Counted from the stretch's first letter, positions 37,242-47,828 are shown. The stretch is 64,000 nt of DNA from Winogradskyella eckloniae (GCF_013249045.1 NZ_JABRWP010000007.1:1-64000), one strand, 5' to 3'. Notes: generated by a model not told the origin, from the sequence alone. Translations and numbers: made by a program.

Positions 37242-38438
37242 TTGAACCCATCGAATTTATTATTTATTACAACATCTAGTTTAGCCGCAAATCCGCGTCT
37301 TGTGAAAGAATTTGAGGCACTAAAAAATGACTTTAAGTGTTGTGTGATTAGTTTTAAACACCACGATTGGACTTTGGAACTCTCTGAAGCAATAAAAGCA
37401 AGGAATCCAGAAGTCCAATTTATAGAATTAGATAGATCGAATAAGGTATTACAAACCATTGGTTGTAAAATTCTTCATAAATCTGCCATTTTATTGAATG
37501 GCCTATTTTCTAAAAGCTTTAAAATAGCAGCATTTGCTAGCAACGATAAGGCACCACAATTATGGTTAGTGTCTAAAAGAAAATTAAAAACCACTACGTT
37601 TACGAGAGTCATTGCTCATAATTTAGGTGCTTTTTATGCGGCCGTAAAGACCTCAGATAAAACAGGTATTGCTTTACAACTAGATATTGAAGATTATTAT
37701 CCTGGTGAAGCCCTCTATTTTAATAAAGCCTATGAGGAACAAAACCGAATGCGAATTATGGCGCATAGCTTTCAAAAAGCAGATAGTATTACATATGCTT
37801 CTGAAGGTATAAAAATGGAATGCCAGAAGCATTTTAAAGTAGATGATGAAGCGAATGAAATGACAATTGTAAATGCATTTAATGCCGTTGACTTTAAAAA
37901 GCCTCAGCCCAAAGTAGGATCTAAAATTAAATGCGTTTGGTTTTCACAACATATAGGTCCAAATCGAGGACTAGAAAAAGTCTTTGAAGCAGCAAAAACA
38001 ATGGACACTGTAGAGTTTCACTTCGTTGGAAATCGTAATGAAGCTTATTTAAATGCAATAGAATTAAGCAATAATGTTATACTTCATGATATCATGAATC
38101 AAGAAGAATTACACGATTTTTTGAGTCAAATGGATATTGGTTTAGCACTAGAAAATGGAAATGCAGATTATAATAGAGATATTTGCCTAACCAATAAGTT
38201 TTTAGCTTACTTGCAATCTGGTTTATATATTTTGGCGACAAATACCTTTGGGCAGTCTCACTTTTTAGAGTCTTTAACCTATAACGCAGGTGTCATAATG
38301 AAATCGTCGTTAGCAGATAGTCTTTTAGAAATAAATCTAGATGTTTTATCTATAGATAATAAGCTACAACGTTGGCAGAGTGCTAAACTATTTTCGTGGG
38401 AAAATGAACAACTTAAATTAAAAAAATTAATACAATGA
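37242..38438 (+). CDS. Glycosyltransferase, GT4-like
   Basis: A 398-aa GT-B-like protein. The start NLLFITTSSLAANPRLVKEF is common in bacterial polysaccharide glycosyltransferases that begin with a Rossmann strand. The C-terminal half has VWFSQHIGPNRGLEKVFEAA and FHFVGN-type strands. The EGLP-type loop of classical GT4 enzymes is not obvious, so the family is tentative. The start is TTG at 37242; no in-frame ATG lies near. It overlaps the next gene by 4 bases. Confidence 0.75.
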   Translation: MNPSNLLFITTSSLAANPRLVKEFEALKNDFKCCVISFKHHDWTLELSEAIKARNPEVQFIELDRSNKVLQTIGCKILHKSAILLNGLFSKSFKIAAFASNDKAPQLWLVSKRKLKTTTFTRVIAHNLGAFYAAVKTSDKTGIALQLDIEDYYPGEALYFNKAYEEQNRMRIMAHSFQKADSITYASEGIKMECQKHFKVDDEANEMTIVNAFNAVDFKKPQPKVGSKIKCVWFSQHIGPNRGLEKVFEAAKTMDTVEFHFVGNRNEAYLNAIELSNNVILHDIMNQEELHDFLSQMDIGLALENGNADYNRDICLTNKFLAYLQSGLYILATNTFGQSHFLESLTYNAGVIMKSSLADSLLEINLDVLSIDNKLQRWQSAKLFSWENEQLKLKKLIQ

Positions 38439-39679
38439 AAACGGTTTTAATCATATATCCGCATTGGGTACCTGCAAATTTAGCAGGTGTTCAACGTCCG
38501 CGTTTAATTGGAAACTACTTAAAGCAATTTGGTTGGAAACCGCTATTGTTAACCGTAGATTCTCAATATTATGAAGAAACACCAGATCCGCATATCGCTA
38601 AAACAGCTTCAGAAGATATTGAAGTGATTTATACAAAAGCTTACAACGTAGGAAAGCCTAGACTAATAGGTGATATAGGTTTGCGTGCATTTCCGTTTCT
38701 TAAAAAAGAAGCCTTGCGTCTATGTAAAGAACGCAAAATTGATTGTATTTGGGTGCCAATTCCTTCCTTTTACACCGCAGTGTTAGGTAGAGTTGTTCAT
38801 AATAAAACAGGCATTCCTTATGGTATTGATTATATAGATCCATGGGTAAGAGATATTACGAATCAAAATGATACAAGAGCAAAACTAAGCCAATCTGTAG
38901 CGAGAACATTAGAGCCTTATGCTGTAAAAAAAGCAGCGTTTATTACTGGTGTTTCTACACCGTATTATTGGCCAGTCATAGAACGAAATTTTGATACACC
39001 ACCTGTACATGCAGGCATGCCATATGGTTTTGATCCTAATGATCATAAAATTAAATTAGAGGGTTTAAAAATGCCATGGGACGGTATAGAAAATTGTAAA
39101 CCTTGGATTTATGCAGGTGCTTTTTTGCCTAACTCTCATTTATTTATGGATAGTTTTTTCAATGCCATCAAGGTATTAAAAGATGCAGGTAACTGGGATC
39201 CCAATATTAAATTGTTTTTTATTGGCACTGGCCCTTATCCGGCTAAACGCATTACAGCTTATGCGGCAGATTATGGCTTAGAGGATATGGTCATTGAGCA
39301 AAGAGAACGTCAACCATTTTTAAATATATTAAATTACTTGTCGCATGCAGATCGCGTCATGTTGTTTGGTAGTACAGAAAAGCATTATACGGCATCTAAA
39401 ACATTTCAATGTTTGTTAAGTGAACGCCCATTGTTTACAGTCTTACATGCAGATAGCTCGGCTGTTCAGGTTATTAAAGACGTAAAAGCCGACGCTTATT
39501 TAGTGGCTTATGAAGAAGGTGATACTAAATCAACAATTGTTAAAGCCATAAGTAATGTTCTAGAACCCTTTCAAAAGAATGAAGATTGGACTCCAGAACT
39601 ACAGTCATTAGACCAATACTCGTCTAAGCAATCTGCAAAAGTATTAGCGGAGGCCATGGATAAAGTTGTTAGTAATTAA
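38435..39679 (+). CDS. Glycosyltransferase, GT4-like
   Basis: A 414-aa GT-B-like protein. It begins KTVLIIYPHWVPANLAGVQRPR, a pattern seen in the N-terminal domain of polysaccharide GT4 enzymes (strand, then Gly-rich turn and RxR). The C-terminal domain has FFIGTGPYPAKRI and GSTEKHYTASKTFQCLLSERP, compatible with donor binding. It is coupled by a 4-base overlap to the gene before. Substrates unknown. Confidence 0.75.
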   Translation: MKTVLIIYPHWVPANLAGVQRPRLIGNYLKQFGWKPLLLTVDSQYYEETPDPHIAKTASEDIEVIYTKAYNVGKPRLIGDIGLRAFPFLKKEALRLCKERKIDCIWVPIPSFYTAVLGRVVHNKTGIPYGIDYIDPWVRDITNQNDTRAKLSQSVARTLEPYAVKKAAFITGVSTPYYWPVIERNFDTPPVHAGMPYGFDPNDHKIKLEGLKMPWDGIENCKPWIYAGAFLPNSHLFMDSFFNAIKVLKDAGNWDPNIKLFFIGTGPYPAKRITAYAADYGLEDMVIEQRERQPFLNILNYLSHADRVMLFGSTEKHYTASKTFQCLLSERPLFTVLHADSSAVQVIKDVKADAYLVAYEEGDTKSTIVKAISNVLEPFQKNEDWTPELQSLDQYSSKQSAKVLAEAMDKVVSN

Positions 39680-39690
39680 TTCCTATTGAT

Positions 39691-40851
39691 TTGAAAAAAT
39701 TAGCTATCGTTACCACACATCCTATACAGTATTATGCACCTTGGTTTAAATTGATTGCTGAACGAGGCCATTTGGATGTTAAAGTATTTTATACGTGGTC
39801 TCAAGCCTCTGAAGCGGTAAAAGATAAAACCTTTGGCAAAACTATAAAATGGGATATACCATTATTAGAAGGCTATAATTTTGAGTTTGTAGAGAATGTT
39901 TCAACAGATCCAGGTACACATCACAAGAACGGAATAGATTGTCCTACACTGAATGAGCGCATTAGACTATGGCAACCCGATACGGTGTTAATATTTGGTT
40001 GGTATTTAAAAAGTCATTTAAAGGCCATGAAATTTTTTAAAGGAAAAATTCCGGTGTGGTTTAGAGGCGATTCTACTTTATTAGATGATGTTCCAGGTAT
40101 AAAGCAAGTATTGAGAAAGTATTACTTAACTTATATTTATAGGTACATTGATAAAGCCTTTTATGTTGGGATGCAAAATAAAGCGTATTTTAAATCGGTA
40201 GGACTCAAAGACGAACAACTTATTTTGGCACCACATGCTATAGACAATGAACGATTTTTTGATGCCGTAGATAAAGACTACGAATCCCAAGCTCTAAATT
40301 GGCGTAAAGAGTTAGGGTATAATAATGATGATATAGTCGTTTTATTTGCAGGTAAATTTGAAAGTAAAAAGCAACCCGATTTTTTATTAAAAGCCATTCA
40401 AAAGGTCAATGAAGAAAGAACTCAACCTTTAAAATTGTTGTTGGTTGGTCATGGGCCATTAGAAGAAGATTTACAACTGTTGTCTAAAGCCGATGTCAAT
40501 ATAAAAATGATTCCCTTTCAAAATCAAAGTAAAATGCCAATTTTATATCGCTTAGGTAATGTGTTTTGTTTACCTTCTAAAGGACCAGGAGAAACTTGGG
40601 GACTTGCTGTTAACGAAGCTATGGCATCGTCTAGAGCTATTATCGTCGCAGATAAGGTAGGAGGTGCATCGGATATGTTAATAGAAGGCTATAATGGGTA
40701 TTGCTTTCGCCACGATAGTCAAAAAGAATTAATAAATATCTTAAGAGCGTTAACGATAACATCGTTACAACAAATGGGAGTGCATTCTAAGGCGCACGTC
40801 AATAAATTTACAATGCTTAACATCGTTGAAGCCATAGAAAATGAAATCTAG
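39691..40851 (+). CDS. Glycosyltransferase family 4
   Basis: A 386-aa GT-B enzyme: KLAIVTTHPIQYYAPWFKLI at the start, VLFAGKFESKKQPDFLLKAI, LLVGHGPLEEDL and PSKGPGETWGLAVNEAMAS with the donor-binding ETWGLAVNE loop. The start is TTG at 39691, 12 bases after the previous stop. It lies directly before the Wzy-like polymerase. Donor unknown. Confidence 0.87.
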   Translation: MKKLAIVTTHPIQYYAPWFKLIAERGHLDVKVFYTWSQASEAVKDKTFGKTIKWDIPLLEGYNFEFVENVSTDPGTHHKNGIDCPTLNERIRLWQPDTVLIFGWYLKSHLKAMKFFKGKIPVWFRGDSTLLDDVPGIKQVLRKYYLTYIYRYIDKAFYVGMQNKAYFKSVGLKDEQLILAPHAIDNERFFDAVDKDYESQALNWRKELGYNNDDIVVLFAGKFESKKQPDFLLKAIQKVNEERTQPLKLLLVGHGPLEEDLQLLSKADVNIKMIPFQNQSKMPILYRLGNVFCLPSKGPGETWGLAVNEAMASSRAIIVADKVGGASDMLIEGYNGYCFRHDSQKELINILRALTITSLQQMGVHSKAHVNKFTMLNIVEAIENEI

Positions 40852-40874
40852 TTAAAAATAAAGATTCGCTAAAC

Positions 40875-42143
40875 ATGGAGACTTGGTCTTATATAGGAGT
40901 TGCTACTGTAATCTACGTTGCTTATAAATTTATAATGCGCTTAGGGAAAGGGTTGCCTATATTAGAGTTAATGCTGCTTATTGCAGGACTCCAATGGATT
41001 ATTGGTCCGATTATAGAATATGCGTCTCCATCAACACATTGGAAGTACTATATGTACGTTAACGAGGAGTCCTATATGTCTTTTGTGGTTCCTGCTTATA
41101 TGTTATTTTGTTTGGTCCTTTTTCTTACTGTATTAAAAAAGGGTTCATTAAATTTGAATTTAGAAATGTTAAAAAACTATTCTAAATATGGATTAATCAT
41201 TTTTTTAATGGGAATAATTTTTGAGTTATTTGGTCGAGCACTTCCTAGATCTCTTGGTTTTTTAGTGTTTATAATATCTAATTTTAAGTTTGTTGGCGCC
41301 ATAATTCTATTCTATTCAGAAAATAAGAAACTCAAAAGAGTGTTTTATTTAGCTATTATTTATCTGCTCTTGGTAGCTATATCTAAAGCCTTATTCCATG
41401 ATTTTATATTATGGTCTATGTTTTTTTATATGTTTTGGTCATTGAAACACAAGCCTTCGGTAAGAACCATATTGGTAACTTTTGTGGTGGGTATATTTTT
41501 TGCATTAGCATTGCAAACGATAAAAGCAGCGTTTCGATTGCAGGTTTGGAATAATTATTCAGGTAATAAATTAGAACTTTTTGTGAGTCTATTAGTTTCA
41601 TCTTTAACCACTGAGGACACTAGTGCTATAGAGTCCGATGATGAAATTGGTGTAAATGTAAGATTGAATCAAGGATGGATTATTAGTGCTATAATTGATA
41701 ATATCCCTATGAATCAAGATTATTTAAATGGTGCTACAATAAAAGATGCTGTATTCGCCTCTATTTTGCCAAGGTTTTTAAATCCAAATAAAGCAAAAGC
41801 TGGTGGTCAAGAAAATTTTATGTTATTTACAGGGCTTTCTATTAATGAAGGGGTTTCTATGGGGATTAGTATTGTTGGTGAGGCTTTTGGGAATTTTGGG
41901 AGAACTGGTGGAGTCGTCTTTATGGGAATATGGGGATTTTTTATTGGTAGAGTTTGGCTATTTTTGAAAAGAATGACCAAAACCAATATTGTATTTGTCG
42001 CTTTTTTACCGCTTATATTTTTACAAGTTATTAAAGCGGAAACGGAATTAGTGGTAGTGCTAAACCATTTAATTAAATCAATTGTTGTGGTTATTCTGTT
42101 TTTTTGGTTTGCAAAAAAACAATTAAGATGGCGTATTGATTAA
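40875..42143 (+). CDS. Wzy-like polysaccharide polymerase, membrane protein
   Basis: A 422-aa integral membrane protein with about ten hydrophobic helices and a larger central loop (about residues 225-300). This matches O-antigen polymerase-like proteins in overall layout, and these are poorly conserved in sequence. As the only such protein in a locus that also has a Wzx flippase and Wza/Wzc-like exporters, it is the best candidate for the polymerase. It overlaps the next gene by one base. Confidence 0.7.
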   Translation: METWSYIGVATVIYVAYKFIMRLGKGLPILELMLLIAGLQWIIGPIIEYASPSTHWKYYMYVNEESYMSFVVPAYMLFCLVLFLTVLKKGSLNLNLEMLKNYSKYGLIIFLMGIIFELFGRALPRSLGFLVFIISNFKFVGAIILFYSENKKLKRVFYLAIIYLLLVAISKALFHDFILWSMFFYMFWSLKHKPSVRTILVTFVVGIFFALALQTIKAAFRLQVWNNYSGNKLELFVSLLVSSLTTEDTSAIESDDEIGVNVRLNQGWIISAIIDNIPMNQDYLNGATIKDAVFASILPRFLNPNKAKAGGQENFMLFTGLSINEGVSMGISIVGEAFGNFGRTGGVVFMGIWGFFIGRVWLFLKRMTKTNIVFVAFLPLIFLQVIKAETELVVVLNHLIKSIVVVILFFWFAKKQLRWRID

Positions 42144-43141
42144 TGAAATACACAGTAACGTACATATTTAGAAAACCAGATCCAAGATACAAGAGTATTG
42201 AGGGTATTTTTTATCATATTAAAACCCGTGTACAACAGATCGGTATTAACACGTCATTGTTTAATGTAAAACAGTCTGGAGGAGGTCTTAAAACGCTATG
42301 GTCTAATATAGCGAAGTTTAAAAAAGATAAGTCGCTTATCTATCATATTACAGGAGATATACATTACATGGCATTAGCGACTGGTAAAAATACGGTGCTT
42401 ACCATTCATGATGTAAAATCTATTTTAAAAGGGGCATTCATAAAACAATTGTATTTTAAACTATTTTGGTTTTGGATACCAGCACTATGTGTGAAGCGCA
42501 TAACCGTTATTTCAGATTTTACTAAAAAAGAACTTGAAGCAGTAATACCGTTTGCTAAGCAGAAAATTAGGGTAGTTCATAATCCAGTAAATAGTTTATT
42601 TAGATTTAGTGACTATAAATTTAACACGATACAGCCTAAAGTGCTTCTTTTAGGAACAAAGTCTAATAAAAACTTGGAAAATGTATTAACGGCCTTATCT
42701 TCAATATCTTGTGAAATAGTGTTAATAGGGAAGCTCACTCAAGATCAAAAAGCTTTTGTAAGCCAACTAGATCTCAATATAGAATACCGCTTTGATTTAA
42801 AATTAGAAGAAATAGTTGAAGCGTATAAGGCCTGTGATCTGCTTTGTTTTGCTTCTACCTATGAAGGATTTGGTATGCCAATAATAGAAGCCCAAGCGAC
42901 AGGTAGACCTGTGATTACGTCCAATTTGGGAGCAATGAAAGAGATTGCTGCTAATACCGCATATTTGGTCAATCCTTATGATGTTGAAGATATTCGATCA
43001 GGACTAGTTGAAGTTATTGGAAATGCGCAGTTAAGACACGATTTAATACAAAAAGGCTTGGAGAATGTAGAACGTTTTAAATCTAATCAAATAGCAGAAA
43101 AATATAAGGCTATTTACAAAGAAATAAGCGTAAATAAGTAA
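42143..43141 (+). CDS. Glycosyltransferase family 4
   Basis: A 332-aa GT-B enzyme, short for the family because the N-terminal domain is compact. It shows HVTG-like YHITGDIHY, LTIHD, ITVISDFTKKEL, VVHNPVN, then CFASTYEGFGMPIIEAQATGRPVI with the EGFGMPIIE donor-binding loop. Donor unknown. Spacing to neighbours is tight (1-base overlap upstream, 22 bases downstream). Confidence 0.9.
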   Translation: MKYTVTYIFRKPDPRYKSIEGIFYHIKTRVQQIGINTSLFNVKQSGGGLKTLWSNIAKFKKDKSLIYHITGDIHYMALATGKNTVLTIHDVKSILKGAFIKQLYFKLFWFWIPALCVKRITVISDFTKKELEAVIPFAKQKIRVVHNPVNSLFRFSDYKFNTIQPKVLLLGTKSNKNLENVLTALSSISCEIVLIGKLTQDQKAFVSQLDLNIEYRFDLKLEEIVEAYKACDLLCFASTYEGFGMPIIEAQATGRPVITSNLGAMKEIAANTAYLVNPYDVEDIRSGLVEVIGNAQLRHDLIQKGLENVERFKSNQIAEKYKAIYKEISVNK

Positions 43142-43163
43142 CCTCAATTTCATATTAATAAGC

Positions 43164-44306
43164 ATGAAAATAAAATTATGGATATTCATTGATTGGTATT
43201 TGCCAGCCTATAAAGCAGGTGGTCCTATTCAATCCATTGCTAATTTGGTTAGCCGTTTAAAGACCGAGTTTGATATTAGTGTTATTACTTCAAATACCGA
43301 CTTGGGTGAAATCATAAACATACCTTCAGAACAGTTGAACGTTTGGGTAGAAAAAGAGGGATATAAAGTAATGTATTTAGATGCTAAACATCAAAACAGG
43401 CAATTTTATACTGAGCTATTTAAAACGCATTCTTTTGATGTTGTTTACTTTAATTCATTATTTTCTGTTAAATATACGTTGTTGCCATTTTGGCTTTTAA
43501 GAAATAAACCCATACGGAGAGTTTTAGCAACAAGAGGTATGTTAGGCGCTGGAGCGTTAGCTATTAAGCCACTAAAGAAAAAAGTGTTTTTATCTTTATT
43601 TAAGTGTTTCAGTCTTCATAAAAAAGTATTCTGGCATGCTACAGCACAAAGTGAGATCGATGAAATTAAATTACACTTTGGAGAAGCGCGTAACATATTA
43701 TTAGCACCCAATCTGTCTGCGATTTCCAAAGACGTCTATTCAAAAAAAATAAAAGAAGACCATAAAATAAATGTCTTTTTTCTATCGCGTATTTCATTTA
43801 AAAAGAATTTAATTGGCGCTCTAGAGGCTTTATCAAAAGTATCATCAAAATATACGGTAAGGTTTAATATTATAGGGCCTATAGATGATGAAAATTATTG
43901 GAAAAAATGTGAAGCCCAAATAAACGCACTTCCAAAACATATACTCGTAAATTATTTGGGTGCGATACCTAATGATCAATTGTCATTAACCTTAAAAGAA
44001 GAACATGTTTTGCTGTTACCTACATTTCATGAAAATTTTGGTCATGTTATAATGGAATCATGGCAAAATGGTTGCCCAGTTATAATATCGGATCAAACAC
44101 CTTGGCGAAATTTAGAGAATGAAAAATTGGGTTATGATATGTCAAATTCCAACGCAATAGGATTTACTACCGCAATAGAGCATTTTTGTAAAATGGAAGA
44201 CGATGAATATAATCAATGGTCAAAATCTGCATTCGAATTTGCTAAAGGATTTATTGAGAATCCTAAGGTGTTAGAACAAAATAAAAGCTTATTTTTGAAC
44301 GCATAA
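43164..44306 (+). CDS. Glycosyltransferase family 4
   Basis: A 380-aa GT-B enzyme. N-terminal part [19 protein letters not shown] is the acceptor-domain pattern with the AGG turn. C-terminal part has [29 protein letters not shown] and [20 protein letters not shown], where [11 protein letters not shown] is the donor loop. It lies 10 bases before the UDP-xylose synthase gene. Donor unknown; xylose is possible from context. Confidence 0.88.
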   Translation: MKIKLWIFIDWYLPAYKAGGPIQSIANLVSRLKTEFDISVITSNTDLGEIINIPSEQLNVWVEKEGYKVMYLDAKHQNRQFYTELFKTHSFDVVYFNSLFSVKYTLLPFWLLRNKPIRRVLATRGMLGAGALAIKPLKKKVFLSLFKCFSLHKKVFWHATAQSEIDEIKLHFGEARNILLAPNLSAISKDVYSKKIKEDHKINVFFLSRISFKKNLIGALEALSKVSSKYTVRFNIIGPIDDENYWKKCEAQINALPKHILVNYLGAIPNDQLSLTLKEEHVLLLPTFHENFGHVIMESWQNGCPVIISDQTPWRNLENEKLGYDMSNSNAIGFTTAIEHFCKMEDDEYNQWSKSAFEFAKGFIENPKVLEQNKSLFLNA

Positions 44307-44316
44307 AGATTATAAA

Positions 44317-45267
44317 ATGAAACGAATTTTAGTTACTGGTGGCGCTGGTTTTGTTGGTTCACATCTCTGTGAAAGATTACTCAATGAAGGAAATGAAGTA
44401 ATTTGTTTAGATAATTACTTCACAGGCTCAAAACGAAATATAGAACATTTAATGGATCACCATTATTTTGAGTTAGTTAGGCATGATATAATAAATCCAT
44501 TTATGATTGAAGTTGATGAGATTTATAATATGGCGTGTCCTGCCTCACCAGTTCATTATCAATATAACCCTATAAAGACGATTAAAACTTCCGTAATGGG
44601 AGCGATTAATATGTTAGGATTAGCAAAGCGTGTTGGAGCCAAAATATTACAAGCATCTACAAGTGAGGTGTATGGAGATCCAGCAGTGCATCCACAACCA
44701 GAAAGTTATTGGGGAAATGTTAACCCTATTGGTTTACGATCGTGTTATGATGAAGGAAAACGATGTGCAGAGACGCTATTTATGGATTATCACACGCAAA
44801 ACGCAGTGGATATAAAAATTATTAGAATATTTAACACGTATGGCCCAAGAATGCATCCACAAGATGGGAGGGTTGTTTCAAATTTTATAATGCAAGCATT
44901 AAAAGGGGATGACATTACTGTATTTGGAGAAGGAACACAAACGAGGAGTTTTCAATATGTTGATGATTTGGTAGAGGGTACAATACGTATGATGGGAAGT
45001 AGAGATGGATTTGTAGGACCAGTAAATATTGGTAATCCCGTAGAGTTTACAATGTTAGAGTTGGCTGAATTGGTAATAGAATTAACTAACTCTAGTTCTA
45101 AAATTATTCATTTACCGTTACCTCAAGATGATCCAATGCAACGTCAACCGGTCATTGATTTAGCCAAAAAGGAATTGAATGGATGGGAGCCTAAAGTCCA
45201 TCTTAAAGAAGGATTAGGAAAAACTATAAACTATTTTGATGGGCTAATTAAAGCGAATAAAGCTTAA
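44317..45267 (+). CDS. uxs: UDP-glucuronate decarboxylase (UDP-xylose synthase)
   Basis: A 316-aa extended SDR enzyme that oxidises, decarboxylates and re-reduces UDP-glucuronate to UDP-xylose. Motifs: [37 protein letters not shown], catalytic [17 protein letters not shown] (Tyr/Lys pair) and [10 protein letters not shown]. These match UXS rather than general epimerases. UDP-glucose dehydrogenase is not in the window, so UDP-glucuronate must come from elsewhere. It implies xylose in the polysaccharide. Confidence 0.92.
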   Translation: MKRILVTGGAGFVGSHLCERLLNEGNEVICLDNYFTGSKRNIEHLMDHHYFELVRHDIINPFMIEVDEIYNMACPASPVHYQYNPIKTIKTSVMGAINMLGLAKRVGAKILQASTSEVYGDPAVHPQPESYWGNVNPIGLRSCYDEGKRCAETLFMDYHTQNAVDIKIIRIFNTYGPRMHPQDGRVVSNFIMQALKGDDITVFGEGTQTRSFQYVDDLVEGTIRMMGSRDGFVGPVNIGNPVEFTMLELAELVIELTNSSSKIIHLPLPQDDPMQRQPVIDLAKKELNGWEPKVHLKEGLGKTINYFDGLIKANKA

Positions 45268-45287
45268 TGTAAGTAATACTTTATACT

Positions 45288-45842
45288 TTGAAAACAGACC
45301 TATCTAAATATGATAATAGTTGGTATCAGCCAGGATCAAAACTAAAACGCTTGTTATGGTATTTTGTAAATTGGTTCTTTTTTGAATCTGGTTGGAATAT
45401 TTCGTCTGGTCTTAAAGTGTTTTTGCTAAGACGATTTGGAGCCAAAATTGGCAAAGGTGTTCTTATTAAACCCAAAGTAACCATAAAGTATCCATGGAAA
45501 TTGCAAATTGGAGACCATTGTTGGATTGGCGAAAGTGTTTGGATTGATAACCTTGATCAAGTAACACTTGAAAATAATGTTTGTATATCACAAGGTGCGC
45601 TTTTAATTTGTGGAAATCATAATTATAAAATATCAACCTTTGATTTGTTTATTGCGCCAATTGTTCTAAAAGAAGGGAGTTGGGTAGGTGCTAAATCGAT
45701 AGTGTCACCAGGTGTGTCTTTAGAAAGTCATTCTGTTCTTAGCTTAGGATCTGTAGCAACTAAAGATTTAGAAGCATATAGTATATACAGTGGTAATCCG
45801 GCCCAAAAAGTGAAAACTCGAAAAATAGAGAGTACTAAATGA
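45288..45842 (+). CDS. WcaF-family colanic-acid-type acetyltransferase
   Basis: A 184-aa hexapeptide-repeat acetyltransferase. The N-terminal YDNSWYQPG and the FLLRRFGAKIGKGVLIKP segment are typical of WcaF-like proteins. Histidine in CGNHNYK is the likely catalytic residue, and the C-terminus SIYSGNPAQKVKTRKI closes the beta-helix. It would O-acetylate a sugar during repeat-unit synthesis. The start is TTG at 45288; it overlaps the next gene by 4 bases. Confidence 0.88.
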   Translation: MKTDLSKYDNSWYQPGSKLKRLLWYFVNWFFFESGWNISSGLKVFLLRRFGAKIGKGVLIKPKVTIKYPWKLQIGDHCWIGESVWIDNLDQVTLENNVCISQGALLICGNHNYKISTFDLFIAPIVLKEGSWVGAKSIVSPGVSLESHSVLSLGSVATKDLEAYSIYSGNPAQKVKTRKIESTK

Positions 45843-46588
45843 AAATTTCTATAATTACTGCTACGTACAATAGTGCTTCAACGATACAGACGTGTATGGA
45901 ATCGGTACTTAACCAATCTTATGATAATATAGAATATATTATTGTCGATGGTGGTTCTACGGATCAAACACTAAATTTTATCAAAGAGAAAGTCAAAATA
46001 AATACTCAAATTAAGTGGAGTTCAGAGCCCGATAAAGGCATCTATGATGCGCTTAATAAAGGCATAGCAAAATCTACTGGAGATGTAGTTGGGTTTGTGC
46101 ATTCTGATGATTTTTTGGCAGATAATGCCATTATAGAAAATATTGTCAAAGCATTTAAACAAGAAAATGTAGATGGCGTATATGGCAATTTACATTATGT
46201 TGCTTTAGATAACACAAATAAAGTAATTAGGAATTGGGTTAGTGAAAAATTTGAACTTAGATTATTAAAAAAAGGGTGGATGCCAGCACATCCAACATTA
46301 TATCTAAAAAAGAAAATTTATCAAGATAATGGAGCCTTTAACTTAGGTTATAAAATTGCTGCAGATTATGATTTTATTTTGCGTATCTTTAAACAACCAC
46401 AACTAAAGTTTTTTTATCTTCCCAAAACTATTGTAAAAATGAGAGTTGGAGGTGCAAGTAACAGAAGTCTTAAAAATATAATTCAAAAAACAAAAGAAGA
46501 CTATAAGGCTGTTAAGGTTAATGAAATAGGGTCATGGATAACCATTTTTTTTAAAAATGCTTCAAAAATGAAACAATTTATATCTTAA
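45839..46588 (+). CDS. Glycosyltransferase family 2 (WcaE-like)
   Basis: A 249-aa GT-A enzyme with KISIITATYNSASTIQTCM at the start, VDGGSTDQTL nucleotide loop, SEPDKGIYDALNKGI and FVHSDDFL metal site. The order WcaF-like acetyltransferase then WcaE-like glycosyltransferase resembles colanic-acid clusters. It is the last glycosyltransferase before the initiating transferase, and a hairpin follows its stop. Confidence 0.9.
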   Translation: MKISIITATYNSASTIQTCMESVLNQSYDNIEYIIVDGGSTDQTLNFIKEKVKINTQIKWSSEPDKGIYDALNKGIAKSTGDVVGFVHSDDFLADNAIIENIVKAFKQENVDGVYGNLHYVALDNTNKVIRNWVSEKFELRLLKKGWMPAHPTLYLKKKIYQDNGAFNLGYKIAADYDFILRIFKQPQLKFFYLPKTIVKMRVGGASNRSLKNIIQKTKEDYKAVKVNEIGSWITIFFKNASKMKQFIS

Positions 46589-46608
46589 ATATTAATCTAA
46601 CTTTAAGG

Positions 46609-46628
46609 ATGCTTCTTTATAGAAGCAT
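46609..46628 (+). terminator. Terminator-like hairpin after the glycosyltransferase block
   Basis: An 8-bp stem, ATGCTTCT (46609-46616) and AGAAGCAT (46621-46628), has a 4-base loop and is followed by an AT-rich tract with a late T-run. It may end or weaken transcription before the initiating transferase gene. A near-match -7 element (CATCTTTG, one base off TAnnTTTG) follows at about 46645. Confidence 0.55.
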
Positions 46629-46686
46629 TTCATAAATTTTTATGCATCTTTGCATTGCATAACTTTTAAATGTAGCAAGAAAAGTC

Positions 46687-47778
46687 ATGATAAAAGAATT
46701 ACTCGAAAATTTTAATCCAATAGATTACGTTGGTTGGCTGGTTCTTATAGCGTCTGGCATTTCTTTTGTAGTTGCATTTGCAAGTTATCCGGCAATTATA
46801 TTAGTAGCTTTAAAGAAAAATTTAATGGATAGGTCCGGTGACCGTAGTAGTCACAAAGGTACCGTTCCAAATTTAGGAGGTATAGGCTTATATTTGAGTA
46901 TAGTTGTTTCAATCACAATTACAGGAGCAACCTTAGAAACTAAAAGCTTGTTTTTAATCTTAGGGAGTATTACGCTTTTGTTTTTTTTAGGATTAAAAGA
47001 TGATATTTTAATTTTGTCTCCACGTAAAAAATTTATGGGACAATTGTTAGCGGCTTTGTTGCTGATTATATTTACGGATACACGGATTTATGGGTTTTCA
47101 GGTGTATTAGGGATTACCATTATGCCATATTGGATATCTGTTGCTTTCACGCTGTTTGTTTACTTATTAGTTATTAACGCTTTTAATTTAATTGATGGTG
47201 TAGATGGATTAGCAGGAAGCTTAGCCTTAATGGCCTGTTGTGCTTTTGGTGTACTGTTTTATTTATATAATGACATTAGTATGGTGGTGTTAGCCGCATC
47301 GGTCATTGGAGCACTTATTTCATTTTTATATTTTAATTTTTCTAAACGTAGAAAAATGTTCATGGGTGACTCTGGTTCAATGATATTAGGGTTTATTATT
47401 TCCGTTTTTGCGGTACGTTTTATTGATGCTTCAGAAAGTTCTTCATCAAGTCTGTTTCGTTGGTCGTCTCCAGTGTTAACGTTGTCAATCTTATTTTTTC
47501 CATTATTAGATACCTTAAGAATTTTTTTTATTAGGATAGTGATCCATAAAAAAAGTCCGTTTTCGGCAGATAATAATCACTTACATCACCGTTTTTTAAG
47601 TTGTGGTTTTTCTCATGTTCAAACCACGATAACAATTGTTTTTATTAATATCATTTTAATAATAATTGCTTATTTGAGTAAAGATTTAGATATAAATTGG
47701 CAACTAATAATATTACTCGTTTCAGGTACATTTTTATACTCTTTATATTTTGTTTTTGATTGGGTTAAAGGTAAATAG
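46687..47778 (+). CDS. WecA-like undecaprenyl-phosphate sugar-phosphate transferase
   Basis: A 363-aa integral membrane enzyme of the MraY/WecA superfamily that starts repeat-unit synthesis by moving a sugar-1-phosphate (often GlcNAc-1-P) to undecaprenyl phosphate. Signatures: DRSSHKGTVPNLGGIG (about 52-67), GLKDDIL, NAFNLIDGVDGLAGS, FMGDSGSMILG and DNNHLHHRF. About ten membrane helices. The locus thus appears to use a polyisoprenyl-phosphate N-acetylhexosamine type rather than a WbaP-type starter; none of the latter is present in the window. Confidence 0.9.
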   Translation: MIKELLENFNPIDYVGWLVLIASGISFVVAFASYPAIILVALKKNLMDRSGDRSSHKGTVPNLGGIGLYLSIVVSITITGATLETKSLFLILGSITLLFFLGLKDDILILSPRKKFMGQLLAALLLIIFTDTRIYGFSGVLGITIMPYWISVAFTLFVYLLVINAFNLIDGVDGLAGSLALMACCAFGVLFYLYNDISMVVLAASVIGALISFLYFNFSKRRKMFMGDSGSMILGFIISVFAVRFIDASESSSSSLFRWSSPVLTLSILFFPLLDTLRIFFIRIVIHKKSPFSADNNHLHHRFLSCGFSHVQTTITIVFINIILIIIAYLSKDLDINWQLIILLVSGTFLYSLYFVFDWVKGK

Positions 47779-47828
47779 TTTTAATTATAGACAATATTAA
47801 CTATTCGTTTTTTAAACTTTAATTCCGT

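Noticed and set aside
37082..37459. 125-codon minus-strand frame overlapping the start of the glycosyltransferase at 37242
   Set aside because: Overlaps the coding start and its promoter region; no recognised motif, low-quality composition and no promoter on that strand.
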